Below are positions 25,356 to 34,867 of a stretch of 58,634 nucleotides of DNA, piece by piece. Source of the stretch: Kitasatospora aureofaciens (GTDB taxonomy: Bacteria; Actinomycetota; Actinomycetes; Streptomycetales; Streptomycetaceae); contig NZ_JPRF03000045.1 of the NCBI RefSeq assembly GCF_001188955.3, positions 1-58,634 of the forward strand, in the 5' to 3' direction. The notes below the pieces were generated by a model. That model ran no database searches and was not told where the DNA came from. It was given only the letters and a program-made list of their open reading frames with translations. The stretch's first letter is position 1; each line of letters opens with the position of its first letter. The translations under genes were made by a program, and so were the position numbers.

Positions 25356-26381
25356 TCACGCTCCCGCCGTACGGGTACCGGATCGCCGACCGCCAGGGGC
25401 GGAGGTGTCGCGGGCGACGGAGGGGCATCGCGCCGGTTCGCCGCCGACCTGCCAGTCCCTCGGTGTCATGCTGTAGGCGGCACGGAAGGCGCGGCTGAAA
25501 TGGCTGGAGTTGGCGAAGCCCCAGCGGCGGGCGATCCCCGCCACCCCGAGTTCCGCGGCCACCGGGCGGAGGAGGTCCCGGCTGCACCGCTCCAGCCGCT
25601 GGGTCCGGATCCACCCGCCGACCGTGGTGCCCTCGCGTTGGAAGAGCTTGTGGAGGAAGCGGACCGACATGAAGTTCGCCTCCGCGATCGTGGACGGCGA
25701 CAGGTCCGGATCACGGAGGTTGCGCAGGATGTGCGCCTTGACCCGCTCCAGCGAGGCCGCGCTCCGCGGGGCCTGCGGCCGGGAGCGTCGGGACCGGTCG
25801 TCGACCAGCAGCGCCAGCAGGTCGAGCGCGGTCGCTGCGGCCCGACGGCCGGCGGCCTCGTCCAGCACCTCCGCCTCGCGCGCCAACCGCGAGAGGTAGG
25901 TCGCCACCAGCGCGGCGCTGCCTTCGGTCCCGCTGAACGGGGTCGCGGTCAGCGCCCGCAGGTCCCGCTCCGAGACGTCCAGCGCCGCGCGGGGGAAGTG
26001 GAAGGACGCGAAGACGAACCCCTCCTCCATCTTCTTCCGGAAGACCCGGGAGGTGTCGGTGATGGGGAGCTCGCCCGGCCGGACGACCGACTCCCTGCCG
26101 TCCTGCTCCTTGAGCGCGGTGCCACGCTCCTGCAGACTGAGGATCAGTGACGGGGGGCCACCGTCGGCGATCATGCGCCGACTGCGCGTCACCACCTGCG
26201 GGGCTGCCTGGACCTTCGTTATCCGCACCGGGCCGAGCTGGTGGCAGACGATCGCCCCGGGCGAAGGCACCTCCTCCAGGAGGTCCACCACAATCGGCAC
26301 GAAGGCGTGGGACGCCGCCTCGTGCCAGCTCGCCGCCCGGTCGGAGGCGGACAGTCGCGCGGTGGAGAGAGATACGGGCAC
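25356..26381 (-). CDS. AraC-family transcriptional regulator
   Basis: 341 residues from GTG 26381, which has AGAGGA five bases upstream. An in-frame start at 26471 would add 30 poorly conserved residues. The N-terminal half is an AraC-binding-like domain. The C-terminal two-HTH region shows MSVRFLHKLFQREGTTVGGW and RRWGFANSSHFSRAFRAAY. It resembles the regulator at 33896-34783 throughout its DNA-binding part. It sits just downstream of the sugar ABC transporter operon and may control it, though NitR/FeaR-like members control catabolic genes. Confidence 0.85.
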   Translation of the reverse strand: MPVSLSTARLSASDRAASWHEAASHAFVPIVVDLLEEVPSPGAIVCHQLGPVRITKVQAAPQVVTRSRRMIADGGPPSLILSLQERGTALKEQDGRESVVRPGELPITDTSRVFRKKMEEGFVFASFHFPRAALDVSERDLRALTATPFSGTEGSAALVATYLSRLAREAEVLDEAAGRRAAATALDLLALLVDDRSRRSRPQAPRSAASLERVKAHILRNLRDPDLSPSTIAEANFMSVRFLHKLFQREGTTVGGWIRTQRLERCSRDLLRPVAAELGVAGIARRWGFANSSHFSRAFRAAYSMTPRDWQVGGEPARCPSVARDTSAPGGRRSGTRTAGA

Positions 26382-26500
26382 CGGGTTCCTCTCGGGTCGG
26401 TCGGCCGGCGGTGGTCCCGTCCACCGCTGCGCCTTCCGGGTCACCATGCCAGCGGGCCCGGGGCGGGACATCGCGTGAACCCACTAGATCGGGGTGACCC

Positions 26501-27319
26501 TCACTTGACGGCCGCACCCGTGGCGGCGCTGGTGACGTGGCGCTGGGCGACCACGAGCAGGACGGCGGCGGGCAGCGATGCCAGGACGGTGGTGGCCATC
26601 ACGGCGTTCCACTGGTTGGTGTGGGCGCCCAGGTACCGGTAGACGCCCAGGGTGATCGGCCGGACGGTGTCCGTGGTGGTCAGGGTGAGGGCGAAGAGGA
26701 AGTCGCTCCAGGCGAAGAGGAAGGTGAAGACGCCGGCCGTGATCAACGCGTTCCGGCTCAACGGGAGTACCACGGAACGGAAGACGCGCAGTCGGCCCGC
26801 GCCGTCCACCCGCGCGGCCTCGATGATCTCCTCGGGGATGCCCCGCATGAACGAGTGCAGGATGACGATCGCGAAGGGGACGCCGGCGGTGGAGTCGGCG
26901 AGGACCAGCCCCAGGTGGGAGTTCAGGAGCCCCAGGTCGTTGTAGGCGCCGTAGAGTGCGTTGGCCACCACGATGCTCGGCACCGTCTGGGTGGTCAGGA
27001 TGCCGAGGAGTACGACGTTGGTGCCGCGTAGGCGGAACCGGGCCAGCGCGTGCGCGGCCGGCGCGGCGAGTGCCAGGCTGAGCGCCGCGCTGCCGAGGGC
27101 CACCACGAGGCTGGTGACGAGGTTGTGTCCCTGGTCGCGCAGCGCGGTGGCGTACCCGCTGAAGTCCGGGTGGAGCGGGAACCACCCTCCGCCCAGGGTG
27201 TTGCCGGCCGGCTGGAGGGAGGCGTTCACCATCCAGTAGACGGGGAACAGCATCAGTGCGAGCACGACGGTCCCGACGAGGGCGGACAGCAGGCCGCCGC
27301 GGCCGGGTGAGCGCTTCAC
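26501..27319 (-). CDS. CUT1 sugar ABC transporter permease (MalG-like)
   Basis: 272 residues from GTG 27319, with GAGAGGCG upstream. About six membrane segments are present, and the ABC-permease EAA loop is EAARVDGAGRLRVFRSVVLP. The C-terminal family signature is typical of MalG-type permeases. It begins 11 bp after the MalF-like stop, so the three transport genes form one operon. No ATPase gene is present; a shared MsiK-type ATPase elsewhere is usual in Streptomyces. Confidence 0.9.
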   Translation of the reverse strand: MKRSPGRGGLLSALVGTVVLALMLFPVYWMVNASLQPAGNTLGGGWFPLHPDFSGYATALRDQGHNLVTSLVVALGSAALSLALAAPAAHALARFRLRGTNVVLLGILTTQTVPSIVVANALYGAYNDLGLLNSHLGLVLADSTAGVPFAIVILHSFMRGIPEEIIEAARVDGAGRLRVFRSVVLPLSRNALITAGVFTFLFAWSDFLFALTLTTTDTVRPITLGVYRYLGAHTNQWNAVMATTVLASLPAAVLLVVAQRHVTSAATGAAVK

Positions 27320-27330
27320 GGGATCGCCTC

Positions 27331-28254
27331 TCAGACGGTCCGGGCGCGTCGGTCGGCGCGCAGATAGAGGACGGCGAACACCAGCGACAGGACGATGAGC
27401 AGGTTGCCCATCGCGGCGCCGCGCCCGAAGTCGAACTGCCGGAAGGACAGTTCGTAGGACTGGGTGGCGATGGTCCCGGTGGCGTCGGCCGGTCCTCCGC
27501 CCGTGACCACCAGGATGATGTCCAGCACCTTGACGGTGTAGACCGCGCCCAGCACGAGCACCACGCTCACCACCGGCCGCAGCAGTGGCCAGGTGATGTG
27601 GCGGAACGAGGCCAGCGAGCCGGCGCCGTCCAGCTTCGCCGCCTCGTAGAGGTGCGGGGGGATGTCCTGCAGACCGCCGTACAGGATCGCGGTGTTGAAG
27701 GGGACGCCGACCCAGACGTTGACCAGGACCACTGACAGCAGCGCCTGGGAGGTGCCGGTGAGCCAAGGGACGCCGGACGACGAGAGGTGGAGGCCGCGCA
27801 GCACCGCGTTGACGACGCCGGTGTCGGGGTCGAGCATCCACTTCCAGGTGGTTCCGGAGGCGACCAGCGGCAGCAGCCACGGCAGCAGCAGGAGCGATCG
27901 CAGCACGCCGCCGAGCGGGAAGCGGCGCCGGAAGAACAGGGCGAGGGCCAGGCCGACGGCGAACTGTCCCAGGACCGAGCCGACCGTGAACACGGCCGTG
28001 GTCAGCAGGGTTCGGGGGAAACGGCTCGACGAGAGGATCGCCGCGTAGTTCCGCAGCCCGACGAACGGGGCGTCACCGGTGTAGAAGGTCGTGACGGTGT
28101 ACCGCTGAAAACTCATCACGACGTTCTCGACGACCGGGTAGCCGAAGAACAGCAGCAGGTACGCGGCGGCGGGCGCGATGAACAGCCACCGTGCCCATCG
28201 CTCCCCGTGCCGAACCGGCACCGGGTCAGTGGCCGGTCGCGGTCTGCTGCGCAT
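27331..28254 (-). CDS. CUT1 sugar ABC transporter permease (MalF-like)
   Basis: 307 residues from ATG 28254, which follows GGAGGAAG; an in-frame start at 28284 is possible. Six hydrophobic segments are present and the EAA loop reads YEAAKLDGAGSLASFRHITWP. The gene overlaps the binding-protein gene by 29 bp, indicating translational coupling. It pairs with the MalG-like protein as the membrane channel for a di- or oligosaccharide. Specificity is not readable. Confidence 0.9.
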   Translation of the reverse strand: MRSRPRPATDPVPVRHGERWARWLFIAPAAAYLLLFFGYPVVENVVMSFQRYTVTTFYTGDAPFVGLRNYAAILSSSRFPRTLLTTAVFTVGSVLGQFAVGLALALFFRRRFPLGGVLRSLLLLPWLLPLVASGTTWKWMLDPDTGVVNAVLRGLHLSSSGVPWLTGTSQALLSVVLVNVWVGVPFNTAILYGGLQDIPPHLYEAAKLDGAGSLASFRHITWPLLRPVVSVVLVLGAVYTVKVLDIILVVTGGGPADATGTIATQSYELSFRQFDFGRGAAMGNLLIVLSLVFAVLYLRADRRARTV

Positions 28255-29479
28255 GGCTGAGGGCTTCCTCCGGTGTCTGCTCACCCGTCAGCGCGGACTG
28301 GATCGCGGTGTAGATCCCCGTCGCCGCCTTGGGCCACTCGGTGCCGAGCTCGCTGGTACGGGCGCGCGCCGCCGCCACGCTCCGGGCGAAGGCGGCCGTC
28401 GACGGGTTCTCCTCGGCGTGCTGGGCGGCCACCGAGGTGCGGGAGGGCACGGTGTGGTGCTCCTGGGCCAGGGTGAGCATGTTCGAGGGGGAGTTCAGAC
28501 AGGAGAGGACCCGGGCCGCCTTCTCCTGCCGGGCCTTGGAAGGGTTCTGCGGGACCGCCCACACCTCGCCGCCGAGCGGGGTCACCGGGCTCTGTCCCAG
28601 CCGGGGGACGGGCACGGGGGCCACTCCCCAGTGCAGGTTCGCGTCCTTCTCCAGGGCCGGGATGCGCCACGGGCCGTTGATCATCATGGCCGTCCGTCCG
28701 GCGACGAACTGGTCGTGGACGTCGGCCTGCGTCCAGTTCAGCACCGACTTCGACATGGATCCGCTCTTCACCAGGTCGACCCAGAGCTGGAGCGCCTGCG
28801 CGGCCTGGGGGGTGTCCAACTGCCGCTCGTCACCGCCGTTGGACCACAGGAAGGGCAGGAACTGCCAGGTGCCCTCGAAGGTGGCGTTCGCGTCGACCGC
28901 CATGCCGTAGCGCCCGGGACGGGTCAACGCGGCCGCGGCCGCCTTCAGTTCGTCCCAGGTCCTCGGGACGGCGACGCCGGCCTCGGCGAGCATGTCCTTG
29001 TTGTAGATCAGGGCGACGGTGCTGACGTTGGGGGCCAGTCCGTACACCCTGCCCTGGTAGGTGCCCGCCGACACGATGCCCTGGGCGAAACCGTCGGCGT
29101 CGATGCCGTATCCGTCCAGCGGGGTCAGCGCGCCGGTCCGGGCGATCTGCTGCAGATCGGGGTTGTCGAGCATCAGCAGGTCGGGGAGGGTTCGCGAGGA
29201 CGCCTGCTGCAGGACCTTGGGGATCAGGGACGCCCCCGGGACGCTCGTCTGCTCGACCCGCACCCCGACCGTCCGGCCGCACGCGGTGAGCAGGTCGCCC
29301 CACTGGGTGTGTTCGGATTCGTCGGTGTAGTAGTCGAGCGCGGTGATGGCGGTGACCTCGCCCCCGGCCGCCCCGGAACCGGCGTTGTGACCGCACCCGG
29401 TGGCGGCCGGCACCAGGAGGAGGATCCCGGTCAGGAGGGCGGCGATCCGCCGAGCCGACGATCTGGCCGGTGAGGTCAT
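28226..29479 (-). CDS. Extracellular sugar-binding lipoprotein (CUT1)
   Basis: 417 residues from ATG 29479. The signal peptide ends in a lipobox-like AATGC, so the mature protein is membrane-anchored. The body has the bacterial solute-binding family 1 pattern, including GLAPNVSTVALIYNKDML, PRTWDELKAAAAAL, FVAGRTAMMINGPW and VTPLGGEVWAVPQ. It captures the sugar for the two downstream permeases. A CGTTCGAACG palindrome lies about 112 bp upstream. Confidence 0.9.
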   Translation of the reverse strand: MTSPARSSARRIAALLTGILLLVPAATGCGHNAGSGAAGGEVTAITALDYYTDESEHTQWGDLLTACGRTVGVRVEQTSVPGASLIPKVLQQASSRTLPDLLMLDNPDLQQIARTGALTPLDGYGIDADGFAQGIVSAGTYQGRVYGLAPNVSTVALIYNKDMLAEAGVAVPRTWDELKAAAAALTRPGRYGMAVDANATFEGTWQFLPFLWSNGGDERQLDTPQAAQALQLWVDLVKSGSMSKSVLNWTQADVHDQFVAGRTAMMINGPWRIPALEKDANLHWGVAPVPVPRLGQSPVTPLGGEVWAVPQNPSKARQEKAARVLSCLNSPSNMLTLAQEHHTVPSRTSVAAQHAEENPSTAAFARSVAAARARTSELGTEWPKAATGIYTAIQSALTGEQTPEEALSHAQQTATGH

Positions 29480-29590
29480 GCTGGTGCCTTTGCCGGGTGA
29501 CGGGGTGACGGGGTGACTGGTGACGGGGGTGGGTCGTGCGAAACGGGGCGGACTGCGGGGGCGCCGTTCACCGGACCAGCCGGACCCTTC

Positions 29591-29600
29591 CGTTCGAACG
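29591..29600. promoter_or_regulatory. Candidate operator CGTTCGAACG for the sugar ABC operon
   Basis: A perfect 10-bp palindrome just downstream (on the - strand) of TAATAT, a possible -10 box, about 112 bp before the binding-protein start. Such palindromes are typical of LacI-family operators in sugar operons. No LacI gene is in the window, so this is tentative. Confidence 0.35.
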
Positions 29601-29604
29601 CATA

Positions 29605-30342
29605 TTAAACACCCCCGAAAGTGCCCATGGCGTGCCGGGTGGCCTCCCGGATCATCGCCACCACGGCGTCGGGCCGCGACAGCGGGACGGCGTGCGAGGC
29701 GTCCAGCACGTACTCGGTGGCCGCCATGCGCTGGGCCATGAAGCGCTGGGCGGCGGGGTTGAGCATCCGGTCGGCGGTCGCGATGGCGTACCAGGACGGC
29801 TTGGACGCCCAGGCCGGCGAACCCGATCTGTCGGTCAGCGCGCCGCAGGCGATCGGGCGTTGTGCCGCGGACAGCGCCTGCTCGACCGCCGGTGGCAGGT
29901 CGTCGGCGTACACCTGTCGGAACCGTTCCGCACGGATGTACACCTCGCTGTCGGGGCCGGAGGGGAAGGCCGTGGTGATGGTGGCGTCGGCCAGCGGGGA
30001 GGGGGCGAAGCGATTGGTGATGTCCAGCACGCACTCGCCCGCATCGAGGCCGAACGCGGCGACGTAGCACAGGGCCACCACCTGGTCGGCGTCGCCGGCC
30101 GCGTGGGTGATCACCGCGCCGCCGTAGCCGTGGCCGACCAGGACGACGGGGGTGTCGAGGTCTCGCACCAGGCTCCTGACGCACGCGGCGTCATGCTCCA
30201 GGCCGCGCAGCGGGTTCGCCGGGGCGTGCACCGCCACTCCGGCGGCGTGCAGCAGGTCGACGACCCCCGCCCAGGACGAGGCGTCGGTGAACGCGCCGTG
30301 CACCAGTACGACGGTCGGCGGAACGGGGGAGGGGCTGTGCAT
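29605..30342 (-). CDS. Alpha/beta hydrolase fold protein lacking the nucleophile serine
   Basis: 245 residues from ATG 30342; an extension to 30426 is possible but unlike the family. The HGAFTDASSWAGVVDLL oxyanion block is typical of EstA/hydroxynitrile-lyase-like hydrolases. The nucleophile elbow, usually GHSYGG, reads GHGYGG, and the codon is GGC in the DNA. The late DASHAVP segment supplies the usual His. With Ser replaced by Gly, ordinary ester hydrolysis is not expected. It may be non-catalytic, a lyase, or a decaying gene. It lies between the ABC operon and the LAL regulator, all on the - strand. Confidence 0.82.
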   Translation of the reverse strand: MHSPSPVPPTVVLVHGAFTDASSWAGVVDLLHAAGVAVHAPANPLRGLEHDAACVRSLVRDLDTPVVLVGHGYGGAVITHAAGDADQVVALCYVAAFGLDAGECVLDITNRFAPSPLADATITTAFPSGPDSEVYIRAERFRQVYADDLPPAVEQALSAAQRPIACGALTDRSGSPAWASKPSWYAIATADRMLNPAAQRFMAQRMAATEYVLDASHAVPLSRPDAVVAMIREATRHAMGTFGGV

Positions 30343-30436
30343 GCCGATCACCTTCGACTGGGCGGGGCGGGCGATGACCCAGCCAATCGTGTCCGGCCGT
30401 GGCGGGGCATCGCGTGAACGTACCAACGTGCCCCGC

Positions 30437-33184
30437 TCAGCCCTCGGGCAGGGAGGCGACCAGGTTGGCGAGCTGGACCCGGGAGCCGATCGACAGCTTG
30501 CGGAAGACGGACGTCAGATGGGTGTTGACGGTGTGCGGGGACACCACGAGCACATCGGCGGCCGAGCGGTTGGTGTGGCCCTGGGCGATGAGGCGCGCGA
30601 CCTTCTCCTCCGAGGCGGTGAGGGCGCCCCAGCCCTGGACGGGGCGCTGCACGGTCGCGGCCCGCCGGCCGCCGGCCCCGGTGCTCTCCATGGCGTGTTG
30701 GACGCGTGCCGCCTCGGCGTGGGCGCCCGCCCCGGCGAACGTGCCGTGCGCGTGGGCCAGCACGGTCGCTGCCGGGCCGGGCCGCCCCGCGGCCAGCAGG
30801 GCCAGGCCGAGATCGGCGTGGGCGGCGGCCCGGGTCAGCGGGCGGGGGCTCGCCTCGAGCAGTTCCACGGCGTGTCCGAGCACGGCGGGGTCGTTCCGCA
30901 CGAGCCCGCGCGCCTGCGCCGCGACGCCCGTGGCGGTCGGCACGGACGGGTTGCGTCCGGCGTGGGCCTCGGCCTGCGCGGCCAGGTCCTCGGCGAGCCG
31001 CCGCTCCCCGCCGCGCAGGGACATCCGGACCGCGGCGTCGACCCAGTCGCGCAGCAGCCGCCACCGCATGAAGGGCCCCTGCTGCTGCACCCGGCGGATC
31101 CGGTCGACGGCGAGTGCGACGTCCCCGTCGGCCTCGGCGTGGACGGCCTCCAGGAAGCGCACCGCGGCCGTGTTGCCCGGGTTCGGTTTGACGGCCAGTC
31201 GTTCCCGGGCGGCGAGCAGGTGCTCCCGGGCCGCCTCCCGGTCGCCGCGCAGCAGGGCGATCCGGGAGCGGATCACCCGACCGTTCAGCTGCTGGACGGA
31301 CACCCGCACCTCGTCCTCCAGACGTTCCATGGTCACGAAGTCGGCCTCGGCGTCGTCGAGCCGGCCGAGCCCCAGGTCGTGCTGGCCCTGGGCCCACAGC
31401 AGCATGGCCTGACGCACCGCCCCGCCCCGCTCCGCCGCCCGCAGGAGCAGGCGCTCGGCGGAGGCGAAGTCGTCCACGTGCAGGTGCGCGACGACCTCCT
31501 CGGGGAGGAAGGCGGAGTCGATGGCGCTGAGCGCGGCGAAGCGCTCCAGCGCGACCGCGTTCTCCCCCGCGTTCAGCGCGGTCTCGCCCAGTCCGGACAG
31601 GGCCAGCACATGGGCCTCCCGGTCGCCGATGTCGGTGGCGGTCCGCAGTGCGGTCTCGCCGGCCTCCCGGGCCGCGGCCAGGTCACGGCCCCGGGACAGG
31701 GCCAGCGCGCGCAGGGCGGCCAGCCGGGCGCAGATCTCCGGGGCGGAGCCGCCCGCGGCGAGCGCGGCCTCGGCCCGGCGGCGCAGCTCGTCGGTGAGGT
31801 CCATGGTCCACAGCGCCCCGCCCAGGGCTGACTGCAACCGGCCGAAGGTCTCCAGCGGCGGCCGGCCGGCCAACAGCCGGTCGCCGGTCTCCAGCGCCTC
31901 GCTGTTGCGGCCGGCCCGGGTCAGGCAGAGGATCGTCTGCTCGCCCACCTCGAACTTCAACCGTCCTGACGATGGCGACAGTTCGAGGGCTCGCAGCATC
32001 AGGTCGGCCGCCGGCCCCGGGGTGACCGCCAGCACCTCGTCGGCGACTCGCCGGAGCAGTGTCACAGCCTCCTCGTCCCCGGGTACGGCACCCCGGAGGA
32101 TGTGCGGCACCGCGTCGATCGGCTGCCGGCCCGCGGAGACCAGGCGGCGGGCGGCCTCGCGGTGCAGGGCCTTCCGGGCCGACGGCGGGATGTCGGCGTA
32201 GACCGCCTGGCGCAGCAAGTCGTGCCGGAAGACCAGCTGGTCGCCGTCGTCGTCCAGGAGCCCGGCGCGGACGGCCTCCTCGAGCGCGGGGAACAGGGCG
32301 GCGGCCGGGCGGTCGCAGAGCGCGGCGGCGTCCTCGAAGCCGAACCGGCGGCCCAGCACCGCGCCCATCTGGAGGAAGCGCAGCGTGCCGGGCTGCAGGG
32401 ACCGGAGCCTGCCGCGCACGCCGACCACGAGCCGGGAGGGCACGGTCTCCTGCGAGGCGTCGGCGGTCCGCAGTCCGGCCAGCATCTCGATCGCCAGGAA
32501 CGGGTTCCCGCCGGCGCCGTCGAGCAGGTCCCGCACCCATGCGTCGACCGCCGGTCCGAGCGTGTCGTCGGCCAGTTGACCGATGGCCGCGCCGGACAGC
32601 GGGCCCAGGGACACCGTGACCGTCGGAAGGTTCCCGGTGGCCGCCGCCACGATCTCCTCCGCCGGGCCGGCCGGCTCCCGGCGCCCGGTCAGCATCCACA
32701 GGACCGGCGAGGTCCGCAGGCGGGTCGGCAGCTGCTGCAGGGCGAAGCGGCTCAGCGCGTCGGCCCACTGCACGTCGTCCAGGCCGATCAGCACCGGCGT
32801 GTCGGTGGCCCTGGCCTCGATCGCCTCCGCCAGGCGCTCCACCAGCCAGATCCGCTGGTCATGGTTGCGGGCGAGATCGGCGAGGTCGTCGCCGGACAGC
32901 AGCGGCCGGTCGCCGTGCAGGACGCTGGCCGCCAACGACGAGAGCGGCACGATGCGGTGCAGCTCATCGGCCTTGCCGAGGCCCACGGAGAAGCCCGCCG
33001 CACCGGCCCGGGACGCGGCCTCGGCCAGCAGGGTGGTCTTGCCGATGCCCGGTTCCCCCTGGATCAGGGCCAGCCCCCCGCTCCCGGTGCGGGCCACCGA
33101 GGCGATCAGCGCCTGGAGCTCTGCGAGCTCGGCCTCCCGGCCGCGCAGGCCACGATGGGACAGCGGACCGCCTGACCCTGCCAT
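30437..33184 (-). CDS. LAL-type LuxR-family transcriptional regulator
   Basis: 915 residues. The N-terminus has an AAA-type ATPase with Walker A GEPGIGKTT near residue 45 and a Walker B-like LIGLDDVQW. A long TPR-like helical middle follows, and a LuxR HTH closes the C-terminus (TASEEKVARLIAQGHTN, then VSPHTVNTHLTSVFRKL). Such MalT-like regulators sense ligands and activate catabolic or secondary-metabolite genes. It starts with GGGAAGAAG upstream. It could control the nearby sugar operon or one of the two clusters. The target is not shown. Confidence 0.9.
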   Translation of the reverse strand: MAGSGGPLSHRGLRGREAELAELQALIASVARTGSGGLALIQGEPGIGKTTLLAEAASRAGAAGFSVGLGKADELHRIVPLSSLAASVLHGDRPLLSGDDLADLARNHDQRIWLVERLAEAIEARATDTPVLIGLDDVQWADALSRFALQQLPTRLRTSPVLWMLTGRREPAGPAEEIVAAATGNLPTVTVSLGPLSGAAIGQLADDTLGPAVDAWVRDLLDGAGGNPFLAIEMLAGLRTADASQETVPSRLVVGVRGRLRSLQPGTLRFLQMGAVLGRRFGFEDAAALCDRPAAALFPALEEAVRAGLLDDDGDQLVFRHDLLRQAVYADIPPSARKALHREAARRLVSAGRQPIDAVPHILRGAVPGDEEAVTLLRRVADEVLAVTPGPAADLMLRALELSPSSGRLKFEVGEQTILCLTRAGRNSEALETGDRLLAGRPPLETFGRLQSALGGALWTMDLTDELRRRAEAALAAGGSAPEICARLAALRALALSRGRDLAAAREAGETALRTATDIGDREAHVLALSGLGETALNAGENAVALERFAALSAIDSAFLPEEVVAHLHVDDFASAERLLLRAAERGGAVRQAMLLWAQGQHDLGLGRLDDAEADFVTMERLEDEVRVSVQQLNGRVIRSRIALLRGDREAAREHLLAARERLAVKPNPGNTAAVRFLEAVHAEADGDVALAVDRIRRVQQQGPFMRWRLLRDWVDAAVRMSLRGGERRLAEDLAAQAEAHAGRNPSVPTATGVAAQARGLVRNDPAVLGHAVELLEASPRPLTRAAAHADLGLALLAAGRPGPAATVLAHAHGTFAGAGAHAEAARVQHAMESTGAGGRRAATVQRPVQGWGALTASEEKVARLIAQGHTNRSAADVLVVSPHTVNTHLTSVFRKLSIGSRVQLANLVASLPEG

Positions 33185-33895
33185 TCGAGCTTCTTCCCGT
33201 CCGCCCTCGCCTGCCGAAGCCGGGCTCCGTCCGTGCCGCTGTTCCCGGCTCCAGAGGGTACGCCGTGGGTGGTCGGCCGCTTCACCGGAGGTGGCGCCGG
33301 TCCGGCTGTCACGTGGCAGGTGCGGGGTGGCCGGATCCGGACGTCGCCGGCGCCGGCCGGCCGCTGCGGTCCCTCCCGGAGGAGATCGCGGGAGAACTGC
33401 CAGACGCCTGCTTCGGGGCGGCGGATCCGCCGCCCACGCCAGGGAGGGGGTTGGCGGGGATGTTCCGGTGGTGCACGGCGACGTGACGGCCCGTGCACCT
33501 TCCCGCCAGCGGGCTCGGCCGGGAAGCGGGCTCGCCCCGGCCGTGCCCCTGGTCGGGAGCGGCGCGGTCAGGTGGTCTCGCCGCTCGTCGCAGCTTCGGC
33601 GCCGGTGGACCGAACTTCATTGCCGTGCAAGCTCGTTGATCTTCCGGGAAACGTGTCGGCGGGACCTTCTCCGAGGAGTGGATGCCGCGCGGGATGAGCG
33701 CCGTCCGGGTCGGGCGGAGCCGCCGGAACCTCGGCTTGTTGAAGTTTGTCCAGTCGTTCCACTCCTTGTATGAATGGCGCCGGAAGGACTTCCCCTCCTG
33801 AACGCCCCGTTGCCGGTGGCTCACCGCCCAGCCGTGCGGCGAGCCACCCTCGCCAGCATCCGCACAGCACCACTTCCAACCGGTCGGAGCCTCCC
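33185..33895. other. 711-bp divergent intergenic region with one promoter candidate
   Basis: It lies between the - strand LAL regulator and the + strand AraC gene. No reading frame in it shows recognisable protein features. Its right part is comparatively AT-rich and holds the promoter candidate at 33747-33775. Confidence 0.5.
33747..33775 (+). promoter_or_regulatory. Candidate sigma70-type promoter for the AraC gene
   Basis: TTGTCC (33747-33752) and TATGAA (33770-33775) are separated by exactly 17 bases, close to the consensus for vegetative promoters. Transcription would start near 33782, giving a leader of about 110 bases before GTG 33896. Confidence 0.4.
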
Positions 33896-34783
33896 GTGAA
33901 CCAGTCGGGTCCCTCACCCGTGTCCGAAACCCCCGCGCCCGAAGTCGCGGTCCACCAGCTTGACCAGGCCACCCACGATGGCGGCAACGGCTGCATCGAC
34001 GTCCTCTCCCCGCCGCCCGGAACCGATCCCGAGGACTGCCTCCACGTCGCCCTGCACGTCCACGGCGCGGCCTCCGTCCGGCGCGGCGGGGCCAGCACCG
34101 TGCTGGCCCCGGGGGACCTGTTGATCGGTACCACCCCGCATCCGGCGGGCCTGCTGCAGGACTCCGAGTGCCGGATGCTCCGCTTCCGCGTCCCCTGCTT
34201 CTACCTCGGTGTCCGGCACGACGACGTCCGGCGTGCGGGCGGGCTGCTGGCCCGGGGGAACGAGGGAATCGGCTCGCTCGCCTCCCAGTTCCTCCGCACG
34301 CTCGCCGCCCAGGCGCGGGCCCACCGGGCCCGGCCGGGCAACCACCTCGCGCGCAGCGTCTCCGACATCGTCGCCATTCTGGTGACCGAGCTGCTCGACC
34401 GGGAGAACCCGGAACACCCCACCGGCGCGGCCGAGTTGCTGTCCCGGATCCGCGCCCACATCGAGGAGAACCTCGCCGACCCGGACCTCTCGCCCGAATC
34501 GATCGCCCGCTCGCAGCACATCTCGGTGCGCTATCTCCACAAGCTCTTCCAGCAGGACGGGACGACCGTGGGCCAGTGGGTGCGGCGACGCCGGCTGGAC
34601 GCCTGCCGCCGGGAGCTGGAGCGCCCGTCCCGTCGGCAGAGCAGTGTGTCCGCCGTCGCGCACCGCTGGGGCTTCGTCAGCCACTCCCACTTCAGCCGGG
34701 CGTTCCGCGAGGCCTTCGGCGTCTCGCCCCGCGAGTGGCAGGCCTACGCCACCCGGACCGAGGGCCACAACCCTGCCTCCTGA
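33896..34783 (+). CDS. AraC-family transcriptional regulator
   Basis: 295 residues from GTG 33896, with CGGAG seven bases upstream. A longer frame opening at 33746 would begin over the promoter candidate. The N-terminal part is a cupin-like AraC-binding domain. The C-terminal double HTH contains ISVRYLHKLFQQDGTTVGQW and HRWGFVSHSHFSRAFREAF. It is clearly related to the regulator at 25356-26381. Its target is unknown; it may act on the nearby detoxification genes. Confidence 0.83.
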   Translation: MNQSGPSPVSETPAPEVAVHQLDQATHDGGNGCIDVLSPPPGTDPEDCLHVALHVHGAASVRRGGASTVLAPGDLLIGTTPHPAGLLQDSECRMLRFRVPCFYLGVRHDDVRRAGGLLARGNEGIGSLASQFLRTLAAQARAHRARPGNHLARSVSDIVAILVTELLDRENPEHPTGAAELLSRIRAHIEENLADPDLSPESIARSQHISVRYLHKLFQQDGTTVGQWVRRRRLDACRRELERPSRRQSSVSAVAHRWGFVSHSHFSRAFREAFGVSPREWQAYATRTEGHNPAS

Positions 34784-34867
34784 TTCCTCCCGTCGGCGGC
34801 GCCGAGCCGAGCCCGGTGGTGCTGTTCCTGCCAGGTCTGGGCTGGTCGCTCGGGGACGCCGCCTGGG

